This document shows, piece after piece, positions 43,996 to 56,543 of a stretch of 64,000 nt of DNA. Positions within the stretch are counted from its first letter, which is position 1. Every line of letters starts with the position of its first letter. The position numbers and the translations under genes were made by a program. Source of the DNA: Phytophthora sp. 'mugwort'. Taxonomy: Eukaryota > Oomycota > Peronosporomycetes > Peronosporales > Peronosporaceae. The stretch covers positions 868,001 through 932,000 of the forward strand of contig JAUCEF010000005.1 of the NCBI GenBank assembly GCA_033558025.1. The letters run 5' to 3'. The notes below the pieces were generated by a model. It was given only the letters and a program-made list of their open reading frames with translations, searched no databases and was not told where the DNA came from.

Positions 43996-44654
43996 CTTCT
44001 TTTGCGCCACGCACCATCAAATTACTGCCGTCGACTTGTCCTGCTTGTCACGCCTCTCTCGCGCTCTAGCACACAGTGCGCCCCTGACCCACTGCTTTGC
44101 TGCTTTTACCAACCCACGTTGGTGGCAACGAGATCGTTCTTCTACTAGACATGCTCAATCGGCACCGGGATTTCTGCTGCCGTCATGCATTTTCCGGCTC
44201 GTTTACTGGCTTCGGTGGCTGGCCTCGATCCCGCTGATCGCTGCTGGTGTTAGCGCTGGAGTCGCCTTACATTTGACGCTCTCACGGGAGTTGGTCGGCT
44301 ATCAAGTGTCCGTGCCAAATCGGCCGCAGTTAGGATCGATGCAGTGGCGTGGGGGTCGCTATGTCGTGTCAAACTTTGTATGCTCTTGACCGCGAAAGGC
44401 GTTGTAAAGGTTGTGGTGGAGGCACGGTAACAGCATGTTGTGGTGTGTTTGGCAGTCGGTAGATGTGGTTAGCGCGTTTGAAGGTCCGTTGGCCAGTACC
44501 TTGGACGAGTAGGTGGATATAGAAGCGGGTGTGTAGCGGTACGTGAGGCCGCAGTATGTGTGATGAGCGCGTGGTGGCTTCTTGCCGTGTGTCGTTGTAT
44601 GTGTTGTGAGAAATGCATTTTTCGACGACGGTGTGGTGGGTAGCTTGTCGTGCT

Positions 44655-44727
44655 TCTCCTATAGCTCAGTTGGTAGAGCGTGCGGCTGTTAACCTCAAGG
44701 TCGCTGGTTCAAACCCAGCTGGGAGAG
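44655..44727 (+). tRNA. tRNA-Asn(GTT), copy 27
   Basis: Long unit, 746 bp, GGTGGCAACG variant; counterpart of copy 20. Confidence 0.93.
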
Positions 44728-45400
44728 CTTCTTTTGCGCCACGCACCATCAAATTACTGCCGTCGACTTGTCCTGCTTGTCACGCCTCTCTCGCGCTCTA
44801 GCACACAGTGCGCCCCTGACCCACTGCTTTGCTGCTTTTACCAACCCACGTTGGTGGCAACGAGATCGTTCTTCTACTAGACATGCTCAATCGGCACCGG
44901 GATTTCTGCTGCCGTCATGCATTTTCCGGCTCGTTTACTGGCTTCGGTGGCTGGCCTCGATCCCGCTGATCGCTGCTGGTGTTAGCGCTGGAGTCGCCTT
45001 ACATTTGACGCTCTCACGGGAGTTGGTCGGCTATCAAGTGTCCGTGCCAAATCGGCCGCAGTTAGGATCGATGCAGTGGCGTGGGGGTCGCTATGTCGTG
45101 TCAAACTTTGTATGCTCTTGACCGCGAAAGGCGTTGTAAAGGTTGTGGTGGAGGCACGGTAACAGCATGTTGTGGTGTGTTTGGCAGTCGGTAGATGTGG
45201 TTAGCGCGTTTGAAGGTCCGTTGGCGTTTCGGGTCTACCAGTACCTTGGACGAGTAGGTGGATATAGAAGCGGGTGTGTAGCGGTACGTGAGGCCGCAGT
45301 ATGTGTGATGAGCGCGTGGTGGCTTCTTGCCGTGTGTCGTTGTATGTGTTGTGAGAAATGCATTTTTTCGACGACGGTGTGGTGGGTAGCTTGTCGTGCT

Positions 45401-45473
45401 TCTCCTATAGCTCAGTTGGTAGAGCGTGCGGCTGTTAACCTCAAGGTCGCTGGTTCAAACCCAGCTGGGAGAG
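45401..45473 (+). tRNA. tRNA-Asn(GTT), copy 28
   Basis: Long unit, 745 bp, GGTGGCAACG variant; counterpart of copy 21. Confidence 0.93.
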
Positions 45474-46145
45474 CTTCTTTTGCGCCACGCACCATCAAAT
45501 TACTGCCGTCGACTTGTCCTGCTTGTCACGCCTCTCTCGCGCTCTAGCACACAGTGCGCCCCTGACCCACTGCTTTGCTGCTTTTACCAACCCACGTTGG
45601 TGGCAACGAGATCGTTCTTCTACTAGACATGCTCAATCGGCACCGGGATTTCTGCTGCCGTCATGCATTTTCCGGCTCGTTTACTGGCTTCGGTGGCTGG
45701 CCTCGATCCCGCTGATCGCTGCTGGTGTTAGCGCTGGAGTCGCCTTACATTTGACGCTCTCACGGGAGTTGGTCGGCTATCAAGTGTCCGTGCCAAATCG
45801 GCCGCAGTTAGGATCGATGCAGTGGCGTGGGGGTCGCTATGTCGTGTCAAACTTTGTATGCTCTTGACCGCGAAAGGCGTTGTAAAGGTTGTGGTGGAGG
45901 CACGGTAACAGCATGTTGTGGTGTGTTTGGCAGTCGGTAGATGTGGTTAGCGCGTTTGAAGGTCCGTTGGCGTTTCGGGTCTACCAGTACCTTGGACGAG
46001 TAGGTGGATATAGAAGCGGGTGTGTAGCGGTACGTGAGGCCGCAGTATGTGTGATGAGCGCGTGGTGGCTTCTTGCCGTGTGTCGTTGTATGTGTTGTGA
46101 GAAATGCATTTTTCGACGACGGTGTGGTGGGTAGCTTGTCGTGCT

Positions 46146-46218
46146 TCTCCTATAGCTCAGTTGGTAGAGCGTGCGGCTGTTAACCTCAAGGTCGCTGGTT
46201 CAAACCCAGCTGGGAGAG
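46146..46218 (+). tRNA. tRNA-Asn(GTT), copy 29
   Basis: Short unit, 732 bp, GGTGGCAACG variant. Differs from its counterpart, copy 22, by the 13-bp indel. Confidence 0.93.
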
Positions 46219-46877
46219 CTTCTTTTGCGCCACGCACCATCAAATTACTGCCGTCGACTTGTCCTGCTTGTCACGCCTCTCTCGCGCTCTAGCACACAGT
46301 GCGCCCCTGACCCACTGCTTTGCTGCTTTTACCAACCCACGTTGGTGGCAACGAGATCGTTCTTCTACTAGACATGCTCAATCGGCACCGGGATTTCTGC
46401 TGCCGTCATGCATTTTCCGGCTCGTTTACTGGCTTCGGTGGCTGGCCTCGATCCCGCTGATCGCTGCTGGTGTTAGCGCTGGAGTCGCCTTACATTTGAC
46501 GCTCTCACGGGAGTTGGTCGGCTATCAAGTGTCCGTGCCAAATCGGCCGCAGTTAGGATCGATGCAGTGGCGTGGGGGTCGCTATGTCGTGTCAAACTTT
46601 GTATGCTCTTGACCGCGAAAGGCGTTGTAAAGGTTGTGGTGGAGGCACGGTAACAGCATGTTGTGGTGTGTTTGGCAGTCGGTAGATGTGGTTAGCGCGT
46701 TTGAAGGTCCGTTGGCCAGTACCTTGGACGAGTAGGTGGATATAGAAGCGGGTGTGTAGCGGTACGTGAGGCCGCAGTATGTGTGATGAGCGCGTGGTGG
46801 CTTCTTGCCGTGTGTCGTTGTATGTGTTGTGAGAAATGCATTTTTCGGCGACGGTGTGGTGGGTAGCTTGTCGTGCT

Positions 46878-46950
46878 TCTCCTATAGCTCAGTTGGTAGA
46901 GCGTGCGGCTGTTAACCTCAAGGTCGCTGGTTCAAACCCAGCTGGGAGAG
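46878..46950 (+). tRNA. tRNA-Asn(GTT), copy 30
   Basis: Short unit with six T, 733 bp; counterpart of copy 23. Confidence 0.93.
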
Positions 46951-47610
46951 CTTCTTTTGCGCCACGCACCATCAAATTACTGCCGTCGACTTGTCCTGCT
47001 TGTCACGCCTCTCTCGCGCTCTAGCACACAGTGCGCCCCTGACCCACTGCTTTGCTGCTTTTACCAACCCACGTTGGTGTCAACGAGATCGTTCTTCTAC
47101 TAGACATGCTCAATCGGCACCGGGATTTCTGCTGCCGTCATGCATTTTCCGGCTCGTTTACTGGCTTCGGTGGCTGGCCTCGATCCCGCTGATCGCTGCT
47201 GGTGTTAGCGCTGGAGTCGCCTTACATTTGACGCTCTCACGGGAGTTGGTCGGCTATCAAGTGTCCGTGCCAAATCGGCCGCAGTTAGGATCGATGCAGT
47301 GGCGTGGGGGTCGCTATGTCGTGTCAAACTTTGTATGCTCTTGACCGCGAAAGGCGTTGTAAAGGTTGTGGTGGAGGCACGGTAACAGCATGTTGTGGTG
47401 TGTTTGGCAGTCGGTAGATGTGGTTAGCGCGTTTGAAGGTCCGTTGGCCAGTACCTTGGACGAGTAGGTGGATATAGAAGCGGGTGTGTAGCGGTACGTG
47501 AGGCCGCAGTATGTGTGATGAGCGCGTGGTGGCTTCTTGCCGTGTGTCGTTGTATGTGTTGTGAGAAATGCATTTTTTCGGCGACGGTGTGGTGGGTAGC
47601 TTGTCGTGCT

Positions 47611-47683
47611 TCTCCTATAGCTCAGTTGGTAGAGCGTGCGGCTGTTAACCTCAAGGTCGCTGGTTCAAACCCAGCTGGGAGAG
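47611..47683 (+). tRNA. tRNA-Asn(GTT), copy 31
   Basis: Long unit, 745 bp; counterpart of copy 24 and last of block B. Confidence 0.93.
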
Positions 47684-48355
47684 CTTCTTTTGCGCCACGC
47701 ACCATCAAATTACTGCCGTCGACTTGTCCTGCTTGTCACGCCTCTCTCGCGCTCTAGCACACAGTGCGCCCCTGACCCACTGCTTTGCTGCTTTTACCAA
47801 CCCACGTTGGTGTCAACGAGATCGTTCTTCTACTAGACATGCTCAATCGGCACCGGGATTTCTGCTGCCGTCATGCATTTTCCGGCTCGTTTACTGGCTT
47901 CGGTGGCTGGCCTCGATCCCGCTGATCGCTGCTGGTGTTAGCGCTGGAGTCGCCTTACATTTGACGCTCTCACGGGAGTTGGTCGGCTATCAAGTGTCCG
48001 TGCCAAATCGGCCGCAGTTAGGATCGATGCAGTGGCGTGGGGGTCGCTATGTCGTGTCAAACTTTGTATGCTCTTGACCGCGAAAGGCGTTGTAAAGGTT
48101 GTGGTGGAGGCACGGTAACAGCATGTTGTGGTGTGTTTGGCAGTCGGTAGATGTGGTTAGCGCGTTTGAAGGTCCGTTGGCGTTTCGGGTCTACCAGTAC
48201 CTTGGACGAGTAGGTGGATATAGAAGCGGGTGTGTAGCGGTACGTGAGGCCGCAGTATGTGTGATGAGCGCGTGGTGGCTTCTTGCCGTGTGTCGTTGTA
48301 TGTGTTGTGAGAAATGCATTTTTCGACGACGGTGTGGTGGGTAGCTTGTCGTGCT

Positions 48356-48428
48356 TCTCCTATAGCTCAGTTGGTAGAGCGTGCGGCTGTTAACCTCAAG
48401 GTCGCTGGTTCAAACCCAGCTGGGAGAG
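48356..48428 (+). tRNA. tRNA-Asn(GTT), copy 32
   Basis: Long unit, 745 bp. Confidence 0.93.
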
Positions 48429-49100
48429 CTTCTTTTGCGCCACGCACCATCAAATTACTGCCGTCGACTTGTCCTGCTTGTCACGCCTCTCTCGCGCTCT
48501 AGCACACAGTGCGCCCCTGACCCACTGCTTTGCTGCTTTTACCAACCCACGTTGGTGTCAACGAGATCGTTCTTCTACTAGACATGCTCAATCGGCACCG
48601 GGATTTCTGCTGCCGTCATGCATTTTCCGGCTCGTTTACTGGCTTCGGTGGCTGGCCTCGATCCCGCTGATCGCTGCTGGTGTTAGCGCTGGAGTCGCCT
48701 TACATTTGACGCTCTCACGGGAGTTGGTCGGCTATCAAGTGTCCGTGCCAAATCGGCCGCAGTTAGGATCGATGCAGTGGCGTGGGGGTCGCTATGTTGA
48801 GTCAAACTTTGTATGCTCTTGACCGCGAAAGGCGTTGTAAAGGTTGTGGTGGAGGCACGGTAACAGCATGTTGTGGTGTGTTTGGCAGTCGGTAGATGTG
48901 GTTAGCGCGTTTGAAGGTCCATTGGCGTTTCGGGTCTACCAGTACCTTGGACGAGTAGGTGGATATAGAAGCGGGTGTGTAGCGGTACGTGAGGCCGCAG
49001 TATGTGTGATGAGCGCGTGGTGGCTTCTTGCCGTGTGTCGTTGTATGTGTTGTGAGAAATGCATTTTTCGACGACGGTGTGGTGGGTAGCTTGTCGTGCT

Positions 49101-49173
49101 TCTCCTATAGCTCAGTTGGTAGAGCGTGCGGCTGTTAACCTCAAGGTCGCTGGTTCAAACCCAGCTGGGAGAG
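49101..49173 (+). tRNA. tRNA-Asn(GTT), copy 33
   Basis: Long unit, 746 bp. Confidence 0.93.
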
Positions 49174-49846
49174 CTTCTTTTGCGCCACGCACCATCAAAT
49201 TACTGCCGTCGACTTGTCCTGCTTGTCACGCCTCTCTCGCGCTCTAGCACACAGTGCGCCCCTGACCCACTGCTTTGCTGCTTTTACCAACCCACGTTGG
49301 TGTCAACGAGATCGTTCTTCTACTAGACATGCTCAATCGGCACCGGGATTTCTGCTGCCGTCATGCATTTTCCGGCTCGTTTACTGGCTTCGGTGGCTGG
49401 CCTCGATCCCGCTGATCGCTGCTGGTGTTAGCGCTGGAGTCGCCTTACATTTGACGCTCTCACGGGAGTTGGTCGGCTATCAAGTGTCCGTGCCAAATCG
49501 GCCGCAGTTAGGATCGATGCAGTGGCGTGGGGGTCGCTATGTTGAGTCAAACTTTGTATGCTCTTGACCGCGAAAGGCGTTGTAAAGGTTGTGGTGGAGG
49601 CACGGTAACAGCATGTTGTGGTGTGTTTGGCAGTCGGTAGATGTGGTTAGCGCGTTTGAAGGTCCGTTGGCGTTTCGGGTCTACCAGTACCTTGGACGAG
49701 TAGGTGGATATAGAAGCGGGTGTGTAGCGGTACGTGAGGCCGCAGTATGTGTGATGAGCGCGTGGTGGCTTCTTGCCGTGTGTCGTTGTATGTGTTGTGA
49801 GAAATGCATTTTTTCGACGACGGTGTGGTGGGTAGCTTGTCGTGCT

Positions 49847-49919
49847 TCTCCTATAGCTCAGTTGGTAGAGCGTGCGGCTGTTAACCTCAAGGTCGCTGGT
49901 TCAAACCCAGCTGGGAGAG
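49847..49919 (+). tRNA. tRNA-Asn(GTT), copy 34
   Basis: Short unit, 732 bp. Confidence 0.93.
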
Positions 49920-50578
49920 CTTCTTTTGCGCCACGCACCATCAAATTACTGCCGTCGACTTGTCCTGCTTGTCACGCCTCTCTCGCGCTCTAGCACACAG
50001 TGCGCCCCTGACCCACTGCTTTGCTGCTTTTACCAACCCACGTTGGTGTCAACGAGATCGTTCTTCTACTAGACATGCTCAATCGGCACCGGGATTTCTG
50101 CTGCCGTCATGCATTTTCCGGCTCGTTTACTGGCTTCGGTGGCTGGCCTCGATCCCGCTGATCGCTGCTGGTGTTAGCGCTGGAGTCGCCTTACATTTGA
50201 CGCTCTCACGGGAGTTGGTCGGCTATCAAGTGTCCGTGCCAAATCGGCCGCAGTTAGGATCGATGCAGTGGCGTGGGGGTCGCTATGTCGTGTCAAACTT
50301 TGTATGCTCTTGACCGCGAAAGGCGTTGTAAAGGTTGTGGTGGAGGCACGGTAACAGCATGTTGTGGTGTGTTTGGCAGTCGGTAGATGTGGTTAGCGCG
50401 TTTGAAGGTCCGTTGGCCAGTACCTTGGACGAGTAGGTGGATATAGAAGCGGGTGTGTAGCGGTACGTGAGGCCGCAGTATGTGTGATGAGCGCGTGGTG
50501 GCTTCTTGCCGTGTGTCGTTGTATGTGTTGTGAGAAATGCATTTTTCGACGACGGTGTGGTGGGTAGCTTGTCGTGCT

Positions 50579-50651
50579 TCTCCTATAGCTCAGTTGGTAG
50601 AGCGTGCGGCTGTTAACCTCAAGGTCGCTGGTTCAAACCCAGCTGGGAGAG
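50579..50651 (+). tRNA. tRNA-Asn(GTT), copy 35
   Basis: Short unit, 732 bp. Confidence 0.93.
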
Positions 50652-51310
50652 CTTCTTTTGCGCCACGCACCATCAAATTACTGCCGTCGACTTGTCCTGC
50701 TTGTCACGCCTCTCTCGCGCTCTAGCACACAGTGCGCCCCTGACCCACTGCTTTGCTGCTTTTACCAACCCACGTTGGTGTCAACGAGATCGTTCTTCTA
50801 CTAGACATGCTCAATCGGCACCGGGATTTCTGCTGCCGTCATGCATTTTCCGGCTCGTTTACTGGCTTCGGTGGCTGGCCTCGATCCCGCTGATCGCTGC
50901 TGGTGTTAGCGCTGGAGTCGCCTTACATTTGACGCTCTCACGGGAGTTGGTCGGCTATCAAGTGTCCGTGCCAAATCGGCCGCAGTTAGGATCGATGCAG
51001 TGGCGTGGGGGTCGCTATGTCGTGTCAAACTTTGTATGCTCTTGACCGCGAAAGGCGTTGTAAAGGTTGTGGTGGAGGCACGGTAACAGCATGTTGTGGT
51101 GTGTTTGGCAGTCGGTAGATGTGGTTAGCGCGTTTGAAGGTCCGTTGGCCAGTACCTTGGACGAGTAGGTGGATATAGAAGCGGGTGTGTAGCGGTACGT
51201 GAGGCCGCAGTATGTGTGATGAGCGCGTGGTGGCTTCTTGCCGTGTGTCGTTGTATGTGTTGTGAGAAATGCATTTTTCGACGACGGTATGGTGGGTAGC
51301 TTGTCGTGCT

Positions 51311-51383
51311 TCTCCTATAGCTCAGTTGGTAGAGCGTGCGGCTGTTAACCTCAAGGTCGCTGGTTCAAACCCAGCTGGGAGAG
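51311..51383 (+). tRNA. tRNA-Asn(GTT), copy 36
   Basis: Long unit, 746 bp. The upstream flank has the ACGGTATGG variant. Confidence 0.93.
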
Positions 51384-52056
51384 CTTCTTTTGCGCCACGC
51401 ACCATCAAATTACTGCCGTCGACTTGTCCTGCTTGTCACGCCTCTCTCGCGCTCTAGCACACAGTGCGCCCCTGACCCACTGCTTTGCTGCTTTTACCAA
51501 CCCACGTTGGTGTCAACGAGATCGTTCTTCTACTAGACATGCTCAATCGGCACCGGGATTTCTGCTGCCGTCATGCATTTTCCGGCTCGTTTACTGGCTT
51601 CGGTGGCTGGCCTCGATCCCGCTGATCGCTGCTGGTGTTAGCGCTGGAGTCGCCTTACATTTGACGCTCTCACGGGAGTTGGTCGGCTATCAAGTGTCCG
51701 TGCCAAATCGGCCGCAGTTAGGATCGATGCAGTGGCGTGGGGGTCGCTATGTTGAGTCAAACTTTGTATGCTCTTGACCGCGAAAGGCGTTGTAAAGGTT
51801 GTGGTGGAGGCACGGTAACAGCATGTTGTGGTGTGTTTGGCAGTCGGTAGATGTGGTTAGCGCGTTTGAAGGTCCGTTGGCGTTTCGGGTCTACCAGTAC
51901 CTTGGACGAGTAGGTGGATATAGAAGCGGGTGTGTAGCGGTACGTGAGGCCGCAGTATGTGTGATGAGCGCGTGGTGGCTTCTTGCCGTGTGTCGTTGTA
52001 TGTGTTGTGAGAAATGCATTTTTTCGACGACGGTGTGGTGGGTAGCTTGTCGTGCT

Positions 52057-52129
52057 TCTCCTATAGCTCAGTTGGTAGAGCGTGCGGCTGTTAACCTCAA
52101 GGTCGCTGGTTCAAACCCAGCTGGGAGAG
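52057..52129 (+). tRNA. tRNA-Asn(GTT), copy 37
   Basis: Short unit, 732 bp. Confidence 0.93.
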
Positions 52130-52788
52130 CTTCTTTTGCGCCACGCACCATCAAATTACTGCCGTCGACTTGTCCTGCTTGTCACGCCTCTCTCGCGCTC
52201 TAGCACACAGTGCGCCCCTGACCCACTGCTTTGCTGCTTTTACCAACCCACGTTGGTGTCAACGAGATCGTTCTTCTACTAGACATGCTCAATCGGCACC
52301 GGGATTTCTGCTGCCGTCATGCATTTTCCGGCTCGTTTACTGGCTTCGGTGGCTGGCCTCGATCCCGCTGATCGCTGCTGGTGTTAGCGCTGGAGTCGCC
52401 TTACATTTGACGCTCTCACGGGAGTTGGTCGGCTATCAAGTGTCCGTGCCAAATCGGCCGCAGTTAGGATCGATGCAGTGGCGTGGGGGTCGCTATGTCG
52501 TGTCAAACTTTGTATGCTCTTGACCGCGAAAGGCGTTGTAAAGGTTGTGGTGGAGGCACGGTAACAGCATGTTGTGGTGTGTTTGGCAGTCGGTAGATGT
52601 GGTTAGCGCGTTTGAAGGTCCGTTGGCCAGTACCTTGGACGAGTAGGTGGATATAGAAGCGGGTGTGTAGCGGTACGTGAGGCCGCAGTATGTGTGATGA
52701 GCGCGTGGTGGCTTCTTGCCGTGTGTCGTTGTATGTGTTGTGAGAAATGCATTTTTCGACGACGGTATGGTGGGTAGCTTGTCGTGCT

Positions 52789-52861
52789 TCTCCTATAGCT
52801 CAGTTGGTAGAGCGTGCGGCTGTTAACCTCAAGGTCGCTGGTTCAAACCCAGCTGGGAGAG
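52789..52861 (+). tRNA. tRNA-Asn(GTT), copy 38
   Basis: Long unit, 746 bp. The upstream flank has the ACGGTATGG variant. Confidence 0.93.
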
Positions 52862-53534
52862 CTTCTTTTGCGCCACGCACCATCAAATTACTGCCGTCGA
52901 CTTGTCCTGCTTGTCACGCCTCTCTCGCGCTCTAGCACACAGTGCGCCCCTGACCCACTGCTTTGCTGCTTTTACCAACCCACGTTGGTGTCAACGAGAT
53001 CGTTCTTCTACTAGACATGCTCAATCGGCACCGGGATTTCTGCTGCCGTCATGCATTTTCCGGCTCGTTTACTGGCTTCGGTGGCTGGCCTCGATCCCGC
53101 TGATCGCTGCTGGTGTTAGCGCTGGAGTCGCCTTACATTTGACGCTCTCACGGGAGTTGGTCGGCTATCAAGTGTCCGTGCCAAATCGGCCGCAGTTAGG
53201 ATCGATGCAGTGGCGTGGGGGTCGCTATGTTGAGTCAAACTTTGTATGCTCTTGACCGCGAAAGGCGTTGTAAAGGTTGTGGTGGAGGCACGGTAACAGC
53301 ATGTTGTGGTGTGTTTGGCAGTCGGTAGATGTGGTTAGCGCGTTTGAAGGTCCGTTGGCGTTTCGGGTCTACCAGTACCTTGGACGAGTAGGTGGATATA
53401 GAAGCGGGTGTGTAGCGGTACGTGAGGCCGCAGTATGTGTGATGAGCGCGTGGTGGCTTCTTGCCGTGTGTCGTTGTATGTGTTGTGAGAAATGCATTTT
53501 TTCGACGACGGTGTGGTGGGTAGCTTGTCGTGCT

Positions 53535-53607
53535 TCTCCTATAGCTCAGTTGGTAGAGCGTGCGGCTGTTAACCTCAAGGTCGCTGGTTCAAACCCAGCT
53601 GGGAGAG
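53535..53607 (+). tRNA. tRNA-Asn(GTT), copy 39
   Basis: Short unit, 732 bp, GGTGGCAACG variant. Confidence 0.93.
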
Positions 53608-54266
53608 CTTCTTTTGCGCCACGCACCATCAAATTACTGCCGTCGACTTGTCCTGCTTGTCACGCCTCTCTCGCGCTCTAGCACACAGTGCGCCCCTGAC
53701 CCACTGCTTTGCTGCTTTTACCAACCCACGTTGGTGGCAACGAGATCGTTCTTCTACTAGACATGCTCAATCGGCACCGGGATTTCTGCTGCCGTCATGC
53801 ATTTTCCGGCTCGTTTACTGGCTTCGGTGGCTGGCCTCGATCCCGCTGATCGCTGCTGGTGTTAGCGCTGGAGTCGCCTTACATTTGACGCTCTCACGGG
53901 AGTTGGTCGGCTATCAAGTGTCCGTGCCAAATCGGCCGCAGTTAGGATCGATGCAGTGGCGTGGGGGTCGCTATGTCGTGTCAAACTTTGTATGCTCTTG
54001 ACCGCGAAAGGCGTTGTAAAGGTTGTGGTGGAGGCACGGTAACAGCATGTTGTGGTGTGTTTGGCAGTCGGTAGATGTGGTTAGCGCGTTTGAAGGTCCG
54101 TTGGCCAGTACCTTGGACGAGTAGGTGGATATAGAAGCGGGTGTGTAGCGGTACGTGAGGCCGCAGTATGTGTGATGAGCGCGTGGTGGCTTCTTGCCGT
54201 GTGTCGTTGTATGTGTTGTGAGAAATGCATTTTTCGACGACGGTGTGGTGGGTAGCTTGTCGTGCT

Positions 54267-54339
54267 TCTCCTATAGCTCAGTTGGTAGAGCGTGCGGCTG
54301 TTAACCTCAAGGTCGCTGGTTCAAACCCAGCTGGGAGAG
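54267..54339 (+). tRNA. tRNA-Asn(GTT), copy 40
   Basis: Short unit, 732 bp, GGTGGCAACG variant. Confidence 0.93.
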
Positions 54340-54998
54340 CTTCTTTTGCGCCACGCACCATCAAATTACTGCCGTCGACTTGTCCTGCTTGTCACGCCTC
54401 TCTCGCGCTCTAGCACACAGTGCGCCCCTGACCCACTGCTTTGCTGCTTTTACCAACCCACGTTGGTGGCAACGAGATCGTTCTTCTACTAGACATGCTC
54501 AATCGGCACCGGGATTTCTGCTGCCGTCATGCATTTTCCGGCTCGTTTACTGGCTTCGGTGGCTGGCCTCGATCCCGCTGATCGCTGCTGGTGTTAGCGC
54601 TGGAGTCGCCTTACATTTGACGCTCTCACGGGAGTTGGTCGGCTATCAAGTGTCCGTGCCAAATCGGCCGCAGTTAGGATCGATGCAGTGGCGTGGGGGT
54701 CGCTATGTCGTGTCAAACTTTGTATGCTCTTGACCGCGAAAGGCGTTGTAAAGGTTGTGGTGGAGGCACGGTAACAGCATGTTGTGGTGTGTTTGGCAGT
54801 CGGTAGATGTGGTTAGCGCGTTTGAAGGTCCGTTGGCCAGTACCTTGGACGAGTAGGTGGATATAGAAGCGGGTGTGTAGCGGTACGTGAGGCCGCAGTA
54901 TGTGTGATGAGCGCGTGGTGGCTTCTTGCCGTGTGTCGTTGTATGTGTTGTGAGAAATGCATTTTTCGACGACGGTGTGGTGGGTAGCTTGTCGTGCT

Positions 54999-55071
54999 TC
55001 TCCTATAGCTCAGTTGGTAGAGCGTGCGGCTGTTAACCTCAAGGTCGCTGGTTCAAACCCAGCTGGGAGAG
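54999..55071 (+). tRNA. tRNA-Asn(GTT), copy 41, altered terminator
   Basis: The tRNA body matches the others, but the downstream TTTT is TTTGG here, which weakens the Pol III terminator. Short unit, 732 bp. Confidence 0.92.
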
Positions 55072-55730
55072 CTTCTTTGGCGCCACGCACCATCAAATTA
55101 CTGCCGTCGACTTGTCCTGCTTGTCACGCCTCTCTCGCGCTCTAGCACACAGTGCGCCCCTGACCCACTGCTTTGCTGCTTTTACCAACCCACGTTGGTG
55201 TCAACGAGATCGTTCTTCTACTAGACATGCTCAATCGGCACCGGGATTTCTGCTGCCGTCATGCATTTTCCGGCTCGTTTACTGGCTTCGGTGGCTGGCC
55301 TCGATCCCGCTGATCGCTGCTGGTGTTAGCGCTGGAGTCGCCTTACATTTGACGCTCTCACGGGAGTTGGTCGGCTATCAAGTGTCCGTGCCAAATCGGC
55401 CGCAGTTAGGATCGATGCAGTGGCGTGGGGGTCGCTATGTTGAGTCAAACTTTGTATGCTCTTGACCGCGAAAGGCGTTGTAAAGGTTGTGGTGGAGGCA
55501 CGGTAACAGCATGTTGTGGTGTGTTTGGCAGTCGGTAGATGTGGTTAGCGCGTTTGAAGGTCCGTTGGCCAGTACCTTGGACGAGTAGGTGGATATAGAA
55601 GCGGGTGTGTAGCGGTACGTGAGGCCGCAGTATGTGTGATGAGCGCGTGGTGGCTTCTTGCCGTGTGTCGTTGTATGTGTTGTGAGAAATGCATTTTTCG
55701 GCGACGGTGTGGTGGGTAGCTTGTCGTGCT

Positions 55731-55803
55731 TCTCCTATAGCTCAGTTGGTAGAGCGTGCGGCTGTTAACCTCAAGGTCGCTGGTTCAAACCCAGCTGGGA
55801 GAG
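55731..55803 (+). tRNA. tRNA-Asn(GTT), copy 42
   Basis: Unique 740-bp unit: a 6-bp loss at about 56,128 (CCAACGCAG instead of CCAAATCGGCCGCAG). Confidence 0.93.
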
Positions 55804-56470
55804 CTTCTTTTGCGCCACGCACCATCAAATTACTGCCGTCGACTTGTCCTGCTTGTCACGCCTCTCTCGCGCTCTAGCACACAGTGCGCCCCTGACCCAC
55901 TGCTTTGCTGCTTTTACCAACCCACGTTGGTGTCAACGAGATCGTTCTTCTACTAGACATGCTCAATCGGCACCGGGATTTCTGCTGCCGTCATGCATTT
56001 TCCGGCTCGTTTACTGGCTTCGGTGGCTGGCCTCGATCCCGCTGATCGCTGCTGGTGTTAGCGCTGGAGTCGCCTTACATTTGACGCTCTCACGGGAGTT
56101 GGTCGGCTATCAAGTGTCCGTGCCAACGCAGTTAGGATCGATGCAGTGGCGTGGGGGTCGCTATGTCGAGTCAAACTTTGTATGCTCTTGACCGCGAAAG
56201 GCGTTGTAAAGGTTGTGGTGGAGGCACGGTAACAGCATGTTGTGGTGTGTTTGGCAGTCGGTAGATGTGGTTAGCGCGTTTGAAGGTCCGTTGGCGTTTC
56301 GGGTCTACCAGTACCTTGGACGAGTAGGTGGATATAGAAGCGGGTGTGTAGCGGTACGTGAGGCCGCAGTATGTGTGATGAGCGCGTGGTGGCTTCTTGC
56401 CGTGTGTCGTTGTATGTGTTGTGAGAAATGCATTTTTTCGACGACGGTGTGGTGGGTAGCTTGTCGTGCT

Positions 56471-56543
56471 TCTCCTGTAGCTCAGTTGGTAGAGCGTGCG
56501 GCTGTTAACCTCAAGGTCGCTGGTTCAAACCCAGCTGGGAGAG
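56471..56543 (+). tRNA. tRNA-Asn(GTT), copy 43, A7 to G variant
   Basis: The acceptor strand reads TCTCCTG, so pair 7-66 becomes G-T. This is the only base change found in the body of an intact copy. Next start 733 bp on. Confidence 0.92.

Larger units (their letters stand above)
37985..48355 (+). repeat. Seven-unit higher-order block, duplicated in tandem
   Basis: Block A (37,985-43,176, 5,192 bp) and block B (43,177-48,355, 5,179 bp) show the same sequence of unit variants. Unit lengths are 746, 732, 746, 745, 745 or 732, 733, 745. The GGTGGCAACG form occurs in units 2-5 of each block and the GGCGACGG form before units 6 and 7. Only the fifth unit differs, by the 13-bp indel. Confidence 0.85.
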
